This document shows, in pieces, positions 1 to 11,544 of a stretch of DNA of 64,000 nt. The notes under the pieces are model-generated. The model saw only the letters and a list, made by a program, of their open reading frames with translations. It was not told the DNA's origin and ran no database searches. This DNA is from Omphiscola glabra (lineage: Eukaryota > Mollusca > Gastropoda > Lymnaeidae), in assembly GCA_964017045.1 (NCBI GenBank), contig OZ024794.1, positions 4,481,501-4,545,500 of the forward strand, written 5' to 3'. A program made the position numbers and the translations under genes. Numbering within the stretch: position 1 is the stretch's first letter; each line of letters starts with the position of its first letter.

Positions 1-2570
1 ACCAAAAAGTTTGCACACCACTCCCTTATATCTATTCAAACTTACAGAGTCCGTCACATTATCTTTCTATTAAGCTTTGTGAAAAAAGTTTGATTTGAAT
101 TTAAGATATTTAGAAACAATGCAGAACAAAACTGAACTTTTGAAAGCATTAAATAATAATAAGGTTATTACTATTCAAGTAATGAAATAAATTTATCAAA
201 GTTAAGTTATAATGCTTTTTATGTATTCAAATAATTTTTTCCCCTTGAAATATATCACCTCTCTGAACTGTGTGATCTGTTAAGCAATTTTTAAAGTATT
301 GTTTTATTTAAATAGATGTGATCGGGCTTTATAATTTTTCAACAGTCTAATGTCTAATTGGATTCTAGAAATTAGTACAAAACTAATTGTTTGAAACTAT
401 TTTGTTAAAAACTTATTTGCATTTAGGAATGTTGTTTGAATGAAAGTTTGTTAAAAATGAAATTTATTGAATTGTTTAAAAGAATTTTTTTGTTTTTTTA
501 AAATGCTTTTTTAAGGTAAGGTGCAAATGGGGAAAATAAATTTTTTAAAATAAAATTTATTATTATGTCCCCTCCCCCACTTCCCCAAATTTTCATTCTC
601 AAACAACATTCCTTCAAATTGGTTTGGAACAAATTGGTTTTGACAAATTAGTTTCATACTAATTTCCGGATACAATAGTTTTTTTTTGTTTTTTGTATGA
701 GCATGTGAAAATAACTAATATTTTCAACTTAACTTTTACTAGAATTAAACTTAAAGTCAGCATTTCCCAAACTTTTATATATTCTGCAGACCTTTCATAT
801 TGTTTCTAAGACTCGAGACCCCTAAAAAAAGTAACCATGCATTTTAAAATTGGAAAAGACGAGTACTGTAGAACTTGTAACTTATTACCTTAATTAAAAT
901 GTTTGATGATTAAGTTTAAAAATTAAAAAAATTTATATCTTATAATCTTTTCCTCCCACCCCTAAAATGCCTCTTCACACCCTATGGAGGTGCAAGCACC
1001 CCAGATTGGGAAACACCGGTTTAAATAATAGTTTTTTAAAAGTAAAAAAAAATTGTCAACATTAGTGGCTATAAAATCTGGAAGTAAACATTTTTACATA
1101 ATTAGAAAAGCAATATAAAATGATTTCTCATCAAATGAGTTTAAACATACTTCTGCTAAAAATTAAGATAACTAATAAAATGCAAGTCCTGGTCCACCCA
1201 ATAATTAGAATGAAATAAATTTCTGAGTTCAATTAGAAATAAATTATATTATTAATAAATATTTTTCTAAATATATCATCATACCTCAATATATGTATTA
1301 GAATACTACACACTTCATTTGATTAAAAAAAAAAACCAATCTGATTTTGAGAGAGCTTCTAATGAAACATGTTCCCTACAAAATCTTTTATTAAAATTAA
1401 CAAGACAATAATCAATTCGGCAGATACTGCCAAGTACAAATATGGGACGATTAAAAAAAAAAGTATTTTAAGACTATTACATGTAAACAAGTTAGAGAAA
1501 AAAGGTCTCTCATGATTAAGGTAAATGTATCACTCGTAAATGTGCAAAGCTTATTGGAATGAAACATGTAACATTTCAAACTTTGTACCCTGTAGCTTTC
1601 TTAATTTTTTAAATAAAAATTTGTTTGTAGTTCCAACATTTCTCCTTTAATTATATTGCAAAAAATGTTGCTTTTATGAGAAAAAGTGTGTATTGGTACA
1701 ACATTTCATGGATTTTAATAAAAAAACAAAAAACACTTTCCTTTTTTTTTATATTGTTGAATGTCAAGTTACATTTACATGCTAAAGAAAATTGTATATA
1801 ATATAAAGGGTACAAACAAATTATTATGTGGTTCTCTCTTTTTAACTCATATAAATAGATATTAAGGTTCATATTTTAGTAGACAGTTTTGGAATATTTT
1901 GAATATATCTGATAAAAATTATTGAAAAAAAACCTGATGACTCAAAAGGAATTTTCTTCTTTTTTTTTTTTTGGTCAAATTTTTTTAAATATAACTTTAT
2001 TATAACTATAATAAATTTGGTTTAGAGAAATAATTTGTCATCAAGGTCTAACAGTTTTAATCCATGTTTAAAATCTCCATAAACATGTACCAGATTTTAA
2101 AGATTTCATTAAAACCAAAGCACAAAAGTTATTAATATTATATACACTTGTATATATATATATATATAAATGACATTCACATGATTACAATGCATCAAAA
2201 ACGAAAGACTAAATTAATGCAGCAATATTTAACAACTTAGAACCCTCATAACATTACATGACATCTCTTTTATCATCATCAAACACTAAAGTAAATATAC
2301 TTTAAAATTCAAAATACTGGATATTGGCAAAAGTACATATTGAAATCTGGCTAATCTAATTAAATGATGAGATGTTAATAATCCTAATCTTAATATGGAT
2401 GACTTCAACCCATAATCGAGCAACGGATTAAAGAAAGAAAGTAAATATGTTTAAAGATTGACGCACTGTGAATTATGGGGGAAAAGTTTACAACACCATT
2501 AAGGTGAATATAGATCTCTATAATTTTCTATACCTATAACTATAATACTTAAACCATTTTGAAACATTAA
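1..2570. other. Intergenic AT-rich DNA
   Basis: No coding sequence is supported here. The stretch is strongly AT-rich with many poly-A and poly-T runs, a short (TA)n tract at about 2151-2168, and one MITE at 758-1018. Short open frames here have no recognisable domain or splice context. Confidence 0.6.
758..1018. mobile_element. hAT-type MITE (degenerate)
   Basis: The ends are imperfect inverted repeats sharing the core TTTCCCAA: the left end begins CAGCATTTCCCAAAC and the right end, read on the minus strand, begins CGGTGTTTCCCAATC. This is the usual end pattern of Charlie-like hAT MITEs, and the interior has the typical C-runs (ACCCCT, GCACCCCAG). The flanks CTTAAAGT and GTTTAAAT match at only 5 of 8 positions, so the insertion is old or the boundary is off by a base or two. 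It has no coding capacity. Confidence 0.6.
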
Positions 2571-2671
2571 TTTATTAAAACTTCAAGAAATGTACACATT
2601 TACAGGACTGTATTCCTCTAACGTATGCTAAAATAGATCTATGGTGTGCTTTTATAAAGAAAAACAAAAAA

Positions 2672-4214
2672 TTACAAACCATACATTTCAATGCCCCCAA
2701 TTCTAGCATGCTGAAGACAACAGCAAAGAGTGCCTAGTAAATTGCACATTTCCTCAGATGGATGTTCACTACTCTCTATTTCAAAATGGTGCCCATTGAT
2801 ATCCTCCAGCCTAGGTGCACCAGCTGAAAGCACTGTGTACATGCAAGGCAATTGTGGTGACTGTCGCTGGAAATAATTTCTCTGCAAAGAATTCGTTGCT
2901 AATCGCAACTGTAACAGATTGGGGGTATTCAGTCTATTTAGGTAAAAGCCACGACATTGAGAAACATCTAAAAAAAACAAAGATGCTGACTCAATGCAGT
3001 AAACTCCCATTATCTGGTTTGGGATCCACACCTGAAAAAATGACAAAGACAACACATGATTTATAGAATTTTTATTTTAAAGAAAATGATTTTTAAAACG
3101 CATTTAAAAAAGGAATTAGCAAGGCGATTAACATTAAAAAATAAACATCAACTGCTTTAAAAGTAATTTAGAAAAATTAATTTCAATTTAAGTTTCATTT
3201 TTAATTGACAAATATAGTTGTTGTTTTTTTAAAATGACTAACTAGATTTATGCTTATTTGCTTCTTTACCTCCAGTAGTAGTTTCTTTAAGTTGACCAGA
3301 CTCCTCATCAATTGATTCAGTAATTCTTGAGTAAAAACATGGTTTAAACTCCCATACCTCTCCAGCACTAAATTTTTCAGTTTCTTTAAATTGCACAGAT
3401 TTTCAACATTATGTTCCGTCCAGTCAAAAGGCATAATTAATGTGGTTAGTTGCGATGCAATACATACAAATGTTTCAAAAATCCTGGAAAACATTCGCTG
3501 GCGTTTGCGATATCTATATATCCATTCCTGATCTTGGGAAGTTTCATTTGTTATTCTTAACAGTGTCCTGGATGGGCTCTCCTTCCAGTTGATGTCAGCA
3601 CATGTAAGTGAGCTCAGTTCTGCTGTAGCCAAAAACTGCTCAATTGCTAAGTTGAACTGGTCGGTTGGATGGCTTATATCGAGGCAAAACTGAAATTCTT
3701 TCACAACAGGGTGTATTTTTGATAGAAACTGAGTGAAAGCAAGGACTCTTTTGCGGAAGCAATGATGGCAAACTGGATCAGTATGAATTGGTCCATTTCG
3801 ATCGCGTGGCAAGCAAGAGCCAGGCAGCTCACTAAATTTTATCACACTCCAAAAATGAGGATTTTGAAGCACACTGTGCCAGTTTAAACATACAAGCATG
3901 CAACGGCCTAGATCACACGACTTAAGCAAACCCCAAATTTTGAGTTTGCATAAATCTGGAAGAAGCTGAAACTGGAAAACTCTGTCAGATTCACTTGTGT
4001 CCATTAGCATGTCGGAATGACCGGTATCATTTTCATTCCTTGCAAGATCCATCAAAAAAGGAACTGTGCTACAGTAACTGTCACTGTGACTCCAGTATAT
4101 AATATTTGGTGTGCCATCTAAACTAAAAGTGCGATTCGAATCATCTTCTTTTTTAGGATTTTTTTTCCTTCCCTTGCGACTAACATGGGCACTGGTTGGC
4201 CTACCAGCACTCAT
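2672..4214 (-). CDS. F-box protein, two coding exons
   Basis: Coding exons are 4214-3270 and 3031-2672, giving 434 aa. The donor GAG|GTAAAG and acceptor TTTTTTCAG|GTG are both phase 0, so the frame runs through. Residues about 80-127 look like an F-box (LLPDLCKLKIW, then CMLVCLNWHSVLQNPHFWSV), the segment that binds Skp1 in SCF ubiquitin ligases. After it come Cys/His residues (about 149-153, CHHC) and leucine-rich stretches such as NLKKLKNLVLERYGSLNHVF that may form an LRR-like substrate-binding region. The N-terminus is basic (RKGRKKNPKK). A splice acceptor (TTATTTTCAG) lies 13 bases before the ATG, so a 5' untranslated exon probably exists upstream. A polyadenylation signal AATAAA (minus strand) is at 2571-2576. 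I cannot assign a named FBXO orthologue. Confidence 0.8.
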
Positions 4215-4639
4215 GTTTGTAATTATCTGAAAATAAGTTAAAAAGTAGATAAAAAGGTAAATGTGGATCTATCCTTAGTCCCTTTGATCTTCTGCGAATT
4301 TCCCGATTAATCCATTCAGTAAACTTTATATTACAGATTAGTGTTAACACATAGAAGAAAAAATTTACCACATGACTCTACAGATCCCAATAATGATTTG
4401 GGGTTCCCAGGACTCAATGGATCCTTTTTAAATTCAAGCTTTTTAAATTTTTGTCACAATTTTACAACCATGATTGCCACCGTATCCACCAAATATCTGC
4501 CATTGGAGCATGCTATATATAACATTAAGTTGTAATGGTTCCAGCCATATTATATAAGTTAATAACATATTATTTTTTAAAAAAAAAAGATCTTTAAAAT
4601 GGCTAATTGAATGACACCCAAAAAGCTTAAACTATAGCA

Positions 4640-5040
4640 TAAAGTACACAGTACTCCAGTTGCCGGAAAATATACGGACCAACAAAGAATGAATATGGAT
4701 GGAGAATAAGAACCAACCAGGAATTGTATAGTCTATATCAGGATCCTACAATAGTAGCAGAAATAAAGAAGGGCAGGCTATGCTGGGCGGGACAATTAAA
4801 AAGAATGTCCAACAACAGAGGAATGAAGAGGATGCACCACCAAAACCACAGAGGAAAACAGCTCAAAGGCAGACCTAGGCTTAGATGGATGGATGATGTG
4901 GAAAAAGATCTACAGCAGCTGGGAATCCAAGCATGGAAAAAGAAAAGCATCAGTAAGGTTTGAGTGGAAGGAAGTGGTGAGGCAGGCCAAAGCCCTACAT
5001 GGGCTGTAGCGCCACAGGGATGGATGTACTACAGAGTTGA
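4640..5040 (+). mobile_element. LINE 3' end fragment (RTE-like)
   Basis: The translation has the C-terminal signature of non-LTR retrotransposon reverse transcriptases: GRLCWAGQLKRM, then KGRPRLRWMDDVEKDLQQLG. A frameshift follows and the usual last words AKALHGL with a stop appear near 4985-5010. It is a 5'-truncated, dead copy. The same 3' tail (GCCCTACATGGGCTGTAG) is the repeat unit of the tandem array at 38.9-39.5 kb. Confidence 0.85.
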
Positions 5041-8000
5041 GATCTATTCCCATGCCTAAAATCAAATTAAACAAAAAAGACATGAAAATTATTGCTGTAG
5101 CAATAAAGAAAAAGGCTTAGTCAGTTAACTTGAAGGGACCTACAGCCAATGAGTAGTTTCTAATCTATATTAATAGTTAATAGTACATAATATGTAGTCA
5201 GGCATATATTTGTTTGTAAAACCTATGGCAATGTCTTATGCCAGGGGATCAGCTAACCAGGGTAAATTACCTCAATACTAAAAAAAATATGAAAATCTTA
5301 TTTAGATTATGAATTCAGTTTATTCAGACATAATGGGCCATTGTTTGAGGACCCCTATGCTAAATTTGAGCAGGAGGGCCATGATGCGTTTCTTTGTATG
5401 GGTGTATTGCCCTTTGTTTACAAAGGTATACACAATATATTGATGATGCGACGTCATTATTTTTAATTAATACTTGAAAAGAGAGGTAAAATACAAGAGT
5501 GATTGTTGCAGAAGTCTGGTCATCTTGAATGGATTTTCGCTATTAATTTGATAATTTTCTTCATTTTTACACTTTCCAATTGTCACCACAGTATGTAGCT
5601 AGCGCAAGTGGAAAGCCAAGGTTTAGTGATACTCGAGGGAAGGTAGTGACCGCAGGTCATTGATACTTCTTGATGCATATCTAGAGGGATACAATAAAGT
5701 TGCTACAGTACATTCACCCAGAAATTAATGTACCCGCTATAATTACCTAAGTATCAGGAAAAGGGGGGACTGAGGTTGTTAAAAATGTTTATCACGTATC
5801 TAGACTGATACAATAAAGTTGATACATTCACCTTGGGCCAAACGTTTGGCTAATTTTTAAAACCATCCTCTTAAAAATGTGTCTTTTTTTCATGTGAGGT
5901 ACTACTTTTTTTAATGTGTCTGCTGTCTTGCAACAAAGATGGCGGCCACATAAAAAATGTAGTACACAACAGGGGTACTACGTCATGGACCTCCTGCTTC
6001 AATTTTACAGACCTCTGGCCTGATGTATGACATGTATGCTGCGTACTATGCCTATGCAAATGTGTGTGTGCAGTGACCCTGCCATGATTCTGTCTGTGAC
6101 TATGATTACTAGTAGTATTAGTAGTAGTATTATTATTATGGGGAAAAGTAGGCCTATGCCCTATGCAGACTATGCCTTAGCCCTTAGTTAGGTACTTCAA
6201 TAAAGCAAGGGAGACTACTTTAAAATTTGTATCGGAAATGGGCGTCGGCGCATTAAAATCCGACTTTTTAATTTTTTAATGTGAGTGTCAATTCATTAAT
6301 AAATGAGTCCTTTTGACATGTACTTGAGTTCCGCTTCCACCTTTTCACTTTGGAAGACATATTGGCCTACATTTCCATCCAGCTATTTTGCATTTTCAAT
6401 CGACTTTTATTTTGAAAATCATTGGTATATATAAGGCATCTTCGCATACAAAATTTTTTGTGAAATAAAAAGAACAGGTCTTTCATATTAAATCGTGAAA
6501 AGCAGTAGATATTGAAGTATCTTTGTGCCAATTCTCATTGAAGTAGGTCATGTCTCACATTAGTTATGCTTGTCTCCGTAACCTGTATTGTCACTAGGTG
6601 GACTAGCCCAATTTCGATTAGGATGTGACCACGCCCCCTTTTTAATGGCGGAAGACGCAGATTAGTTTCAGATCACTTATGTTGTTTTTGTTTTAACATT
6701 ACAACACAAATATTAAGAGTTGCAACTAGAAATAACAGTAAAAACTTAATAAATAACATTGAATAAACATACTGAATATATATGGGTCATGTGGTAGCTG
6801 AGTAATGAAGTGAAGAAGTCACTTAGTTGAATCTGATCAAGTAGTGTAGTGTGCAACCGTTGCCAGGGGCAACTATGGCCGATACTTGGGAAATAATTAA
6901 CTATTACCACTATTTACATCAAAAGATTTGATAAATTATGTTTTAGAATGAACTTAAATGTTATTGAAAGAATAATATTTTAATTTGAGGTTAAAGAAAA
7001 CGGTAGCGTCCATATTATAAATGATCATAATTTGCCGTGTGCAAAATGCCATGCGCATGGGCAGCCATTCAGTCACTTGCAAATGGCTATACCGTAGAAT
7101 ACTATATCATTTTCATTCATAAAAAGTTGCCGTGTGCAAAACTATCACACAGTTAGTCAAGGAAAGCTTTAATTAATCATGTGGCAAAGTTGAAAGTTCA
7201 AAATAAGTAGATCCCAAACAGTATTTTAGGGGATGCATTGCCTTATATAAACTATATAGCATATACCGGTATAATGGACTCCGTAGATTTGGTAAACAGA
7301 AAAGCCTTATATTAATACATTATATATTAAATTTACTGATATACATAGTGATAGTGCATAGTTAGATAAATTATAATTTATATATAATTGTATAAAATTA
7401 TTTTTTATTACAGCATAGTTCTGGAAATAAAAGTCGTATAAAATTATAATTAAAACGAGAGTTATTTAGCTCGTGACGCGAACAGCTGAATTGGGTCACA
7501 GAATATGGCGATGTGGTCCATGTTAAAAAAGGACAAATGAAGTCGCACTTTAAAAATTCATAACTTTAAAACTACAACAGCTAAAAATATGATTTTGGTG
7601 TTATAATTCTGTAAAAAATTAGCTCTGTTCAACTATGCCATTGGTTTATTTATACAAAATTTTTGAATATTTTACCAAAGTACCTACCCTTAGCCTAACA
7701 AGGGCACTAATCACTAAGCCTAAGGAGAGTAGGCCTAAGTCTTGGGAATTAAGTTAAGTGTAATAAGATTAAAATATAGTTAATAGTTGAACTTAAACTT
7801 AAGAAATCTGAAATTCAAGAGTAAGAGTAGCAGTAAGAGTAAGAGTGAGTAAGAAGTTATTCGTTAAAGAAGAGACTCTTCAAGAGTGTTGTCTCAGACT
7901 ATCAAATCTAACCAAACAAAATGAACCGTTAACGAGTGCAACTTCGCGTCAATGCATTTAAATGTTAAAGCCTACCTCCCTTTCACCATTCGTAAATTGA

Positions 8001-9290
8001 AGCAGTTTTTAAAATAATTCATTAATTAAAGTACAAAGAAAATTACCTGAGATTACATTTTCAGCTCTGCAAACTTAGACGAAGGCTCGAAATAGATATT
8101 TAAGTATCGATACTATGTCATGTTTTTTAAGAAGAGATATTCTCTGATTATATTTGAAACGATTACTACTTATTACGACCCATGCCTATGCAAACAAAAT
8201 TTAAAAATATAATTTGCTTATGTTTTTTTAAAGATGATTTTTGCTTGAAATTTACTGCATTGGTTGTCAAAATTTTTGAACAATTTTAGATTGATTTAAC
8301 TGCTGTGTGCTGATGTCTAATTAAAATTATAGTTTCTAAAAATGTAGGTACTACAGCTATAAAAGGCTGCAGTGAGTCGTAGGTTTCTAATTGTAAAAGT
8401 TGTAATAGTAATTCGTAAATAACGATCGTGATGATTTACTAATAATGTTAAGTGAATTTTTTTTTTCATGTTATGGCAATAACTTCAGCCTATGAAGAGC
8501 CGGTAATTGTAGAATCGAATAAAATTGGAAATCGGTGAGAATTAAATCTTCAATCCGGAAACTCTGTCATCTTACCATAATAATAATAATAATAATAATA
8601 TCTTTTAATTCTAGGCTAATGGGAAATTACTCACACTCCGAAACATTATTTATCACAATCACTTGCTACAGCTTTACCCCCTACCAAAGTTACAGTTTTT
8701 AAATTTTAAGTAATTAAAGTGTTTTACTATTGCTTATTAAATTGATAATCGGAGAAAATAATAGTACCCAGTTATTAAAATAAAGCTTATTAATATTAAG
8801 TTAATTATAATTAAGTTATTAATCAGAGCAGTGTGGCCGTGGCGTCAGTGGTCCGGTACAGGCAACAACTATCCTGAATCTTAGTTAGTACTACTTAGTA
8901 CTAGAATGTCTAGAAGGCCCTAAACTTAACTAGTAACTAGGTCTTGAAGAAAATGTGAACTACTTAATACTGTGATTAAAATTAAATTAAATGATCGCCT
9001 ACTTAAACTTAAATGAATTAAATGATAATGATAGTTCTGAACTGATTATGCTTTTATGCAAATTTGAAATAGTAGCATAATAATAATACGGTAACATGTA
9101 ATCCCCTATACTTATACGGCTTTAGTATAGGCTATTTAGTGCAAAAATAAGGGATTATATTTATAGTTATAGGCCAAGCCCTAGTATAGTTGAACACTTG
9201 GTAAAACTTTGACTGTTACAACTGCTTCAGCCACACAAGTCAAGACAATCCAAAAATAAACAGTATCTTGCATCAGCCAGCTCCAGGAAA
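5041..9290. other. Intergenic DNA
   Basis: No gene is supported. Minor features are two diverged copies of a segment containing GATACAATAAAGTTG (about 5688 and 5809), a TAG/TAT microsatellite near 6108-6140, an AAGAGT-rich stretch near 7820-7860, and an (ATA)n run at about 8577-8602. Promoters or 5' untranslated exons of the F-box gene (minus) and LINS1 (plus) could lie here or nearby but cannot be placed from sequence alone. Confidence 0.5.
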
Positions 9291-9299
9291 CTTGTTCAA

Positions 9300-10180
9300 A
9301 GAACATAACATTTTAGTGAAGGAAGAGTATTACCAAGCAATGGAGAAGTTCAGCCTCTCATGGTGAGCCTGATGATGATGAGATCAACAACAGAATTCTC
9401 AAAGTGTCGTATTCAGAATACCTAGTAAAGCGTCTCAACAAGACTTCATCGTCCTTTGGCATGCAAATCAGTGCAGAAAAGACAAAAATGATGACGAATA
9501 ACACCACCAGCATTTCCACTGAAATTAAGGTCGGGGAAGAAAGATTAGAGACAGTAGGCAGCTTCAAGTACCTAGGAGCAATAGTCTCGGAAGAAGGCTC
9601 CAAGCCTGAACGGATGGCCAAGATTGCCCAGACCACAACAGCACTAAAGAGGCTTAAGAAAATATGGAACGACAAATAGCCCCCAGCACCAAAATAAGGC
9701 TGATGCGCTCATTAGTCTTCTCCATTTTCTTGTATGCATGTGAGTCTTGGACATAAACTGCAGAACTTGAAAAAAAAATAAAGGCGATGGAGATGAGATG
9801 TTTCAGAAAAATTCTTAGAATCTGCTATAGAAACCATATCTCTAACAAACAAGTAAAAGAAGGATGCGTCAAGCAATTAGGCAGTATGATGACCTCCTGG
9901 TGACTGTAAAAAAGCATAAACTGGAATGGTATGGCCACATGACAAAAAACAAGGGCTCGCCAAAGAAATCATGCAGGGTACAACGAGAGGAGGGAGAAGA
10001 AGAGGAACATAGAGAAAAAGATGGGAAGATAACATCAAAGAGTGGACAGGACTAAAACTAGGCGATGCTGTGCATAGTGCAGAAAACAGAGAGGAATGGA
10101 GAAGGATAGGATAGTTTTCATGTCATCTGTGGCGCCCCAACTGTCCAAGGACTAAGGGACACAAGATGATGATGATAATT
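9300..10180 (+). pseudogene. Reverse-transcriptase C-terminus of a dead LINE
   Basis: An open stretch at 9404-9679 encodes the end of a reverse transcriptase domain (VGSFKYLGAIVSEEG, then AQTTTALKRLKKIWND). Further pieces follow in shifted frames: LFSIFLYACESWT, KAMEMRCFRKILRI and KLEWYGHM. The copy is interrupted by stops and frameshifts and is truncated at its 5' end. It ends at about 10170 in a GATGATGATGATAA tail, typical of RTE-like elements. Confidence 0.85.
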
Positions 10181-10239
10181 CAGAATATTCCACAAGGGTT
10201 TCTCTACCTGGGAGTGAATTTATATAGTATAAACAATAT

Positions 10240-10560
10240 TATTATTATGTTAACAACTCTCTTATACTTTATGCCAATGAGACATCAGTGTACAGCATGT
10301 ATGCCAAACTAAAACATCTCCGACTATAGTATATTCTATACTGTTTATGCAAGCTTCTTGGCATATTGTGGAAGGCAAAAGTCCATGATAAAGAAGTCCT
10401 ACATTAGGCCAGCTTTCTCACCAACACATTCTAACAAAAAGGACAAGCCATATGGGCTGGAAATGTTGCAAGAATGTCAGACAGCAGACTGCATAAACAA
10501 TTAATGACTAATGTATAGTGAACTACCCACAGGAAAAGCTTAGCTGGTTGGCAGAATTTT
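10240..10560 (+). pseudogene. Second degenerate LINE reverse-transcriptase fragment
   Basis: Broken frames read NSLILYANETSVYSMYAKL, KLLGILWKAKVHDKEVLH and GQAIWAGNVARMSDSRLHKQ. This is the pattern (LYGSETW..., RRILGI.W.D.V.N..VL, R.RWLGHV.RM.D.R.PK) found near the C-terminus of many non-LTR reverse transcriptases. It is much more decayed than the neighbouring 9.3-10.2 kb copy. Confidence 0.65.
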
Positions 10561-11533
10561 CTGTTTTTAAAAATGGTCTATATCCCTGAAATCCATGAGT
10601 GAGTAAATGTTCCATTCATGCCATAAGAAAACGTGCAACAAAAAGAAAAAGCAGCATTGCCTCCAATACAATTTTGCCACCAAAACTCATTGGGAGAGCC
10701 TTCCAGACACTAATAGGACTCACAATCGACAGACATACTCAGTCATAGCTTGGTCATTTTCTCATGTGAAGGACAAACAACAAAACTATAAAAAAAATTA
10801 TAATTCATTACTTAAATACGATTTTGATGTCAAAAGTGAAAAAATAAAAATATTTTTAATTAAAAAGAACATCCAGTTTGTCTTACATTTTCATAGCCTT
10901 AGCCTTAATTAATCAATTGATTTTTGTCATTTCACCAACATTCCTTATTTATCTTATTAATTAAGACTTAATTGAATTAAATTCTTACTGACTCTTAGGC
11001 CTTAGCTTTAACCGTGTTGGCTCTTTAAACTTAAAACTTAAGGGATGTTAAAGGGAGTTACTTTAAAATTAAGTTTATTAATTTAAGTTGAAGACATTTC
11101 AGGTTTTAAAGTACCCGGTATAGAAAGGTCTACTAAAATTACTAAACCCTAGTTACTAGTTTTTAGTATACTTTTTTTTGCCGTACAGATCTCCTTGCAT
11201 TATGCTGGTATTTATATTTATAGTATAGTAAGGACTAGATTGTGACAGAAGTAGCAGAAGTCATAAAAGTAAATAGGGTCCAACATGCCATAGCCTACTA
11301 CTAGTACTAGTTATAGGATTAGATATTGGTCAAAACTGAAAAAAAATGAAAATAAAACAATCATCTGCCAAACGCCTTCTTCAGCGGTACAAATAAGGAA
11401 TGAAAAAAATTGAAAGAATGAAAAAGAACTTATTTCATACTTATCTTTTACCTTGCATTAAATTTATGGCATTTGAATATAGATATTTTATGTCTTGGCT
11501 TAACTCATTTTATCTTTTTTTTCTCCTTTGCAG
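10561..11533. other. Intergenic or upstream DNA of LINS1
   Basis: No coding exon is recognised. A polypyrimidine tract and acceptor (CTCCTTTGCAG) ends at 11533, 11 bases before the LINS1 start codon, so at least one 5' untranslated exon of that gene should lie upstream of this point. Confidence 0.5.
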
Positions 11534-11544
11534 AATTGAAATAA

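Noticed and set aside
5242..5361. A possible hAT MITE (CAGGGGATCAG ... GAGGACCCCTATG)
   Set aside because: Ends match only over CAGGGG/CCCCT and no convincing 8-bp flank duplication was found.
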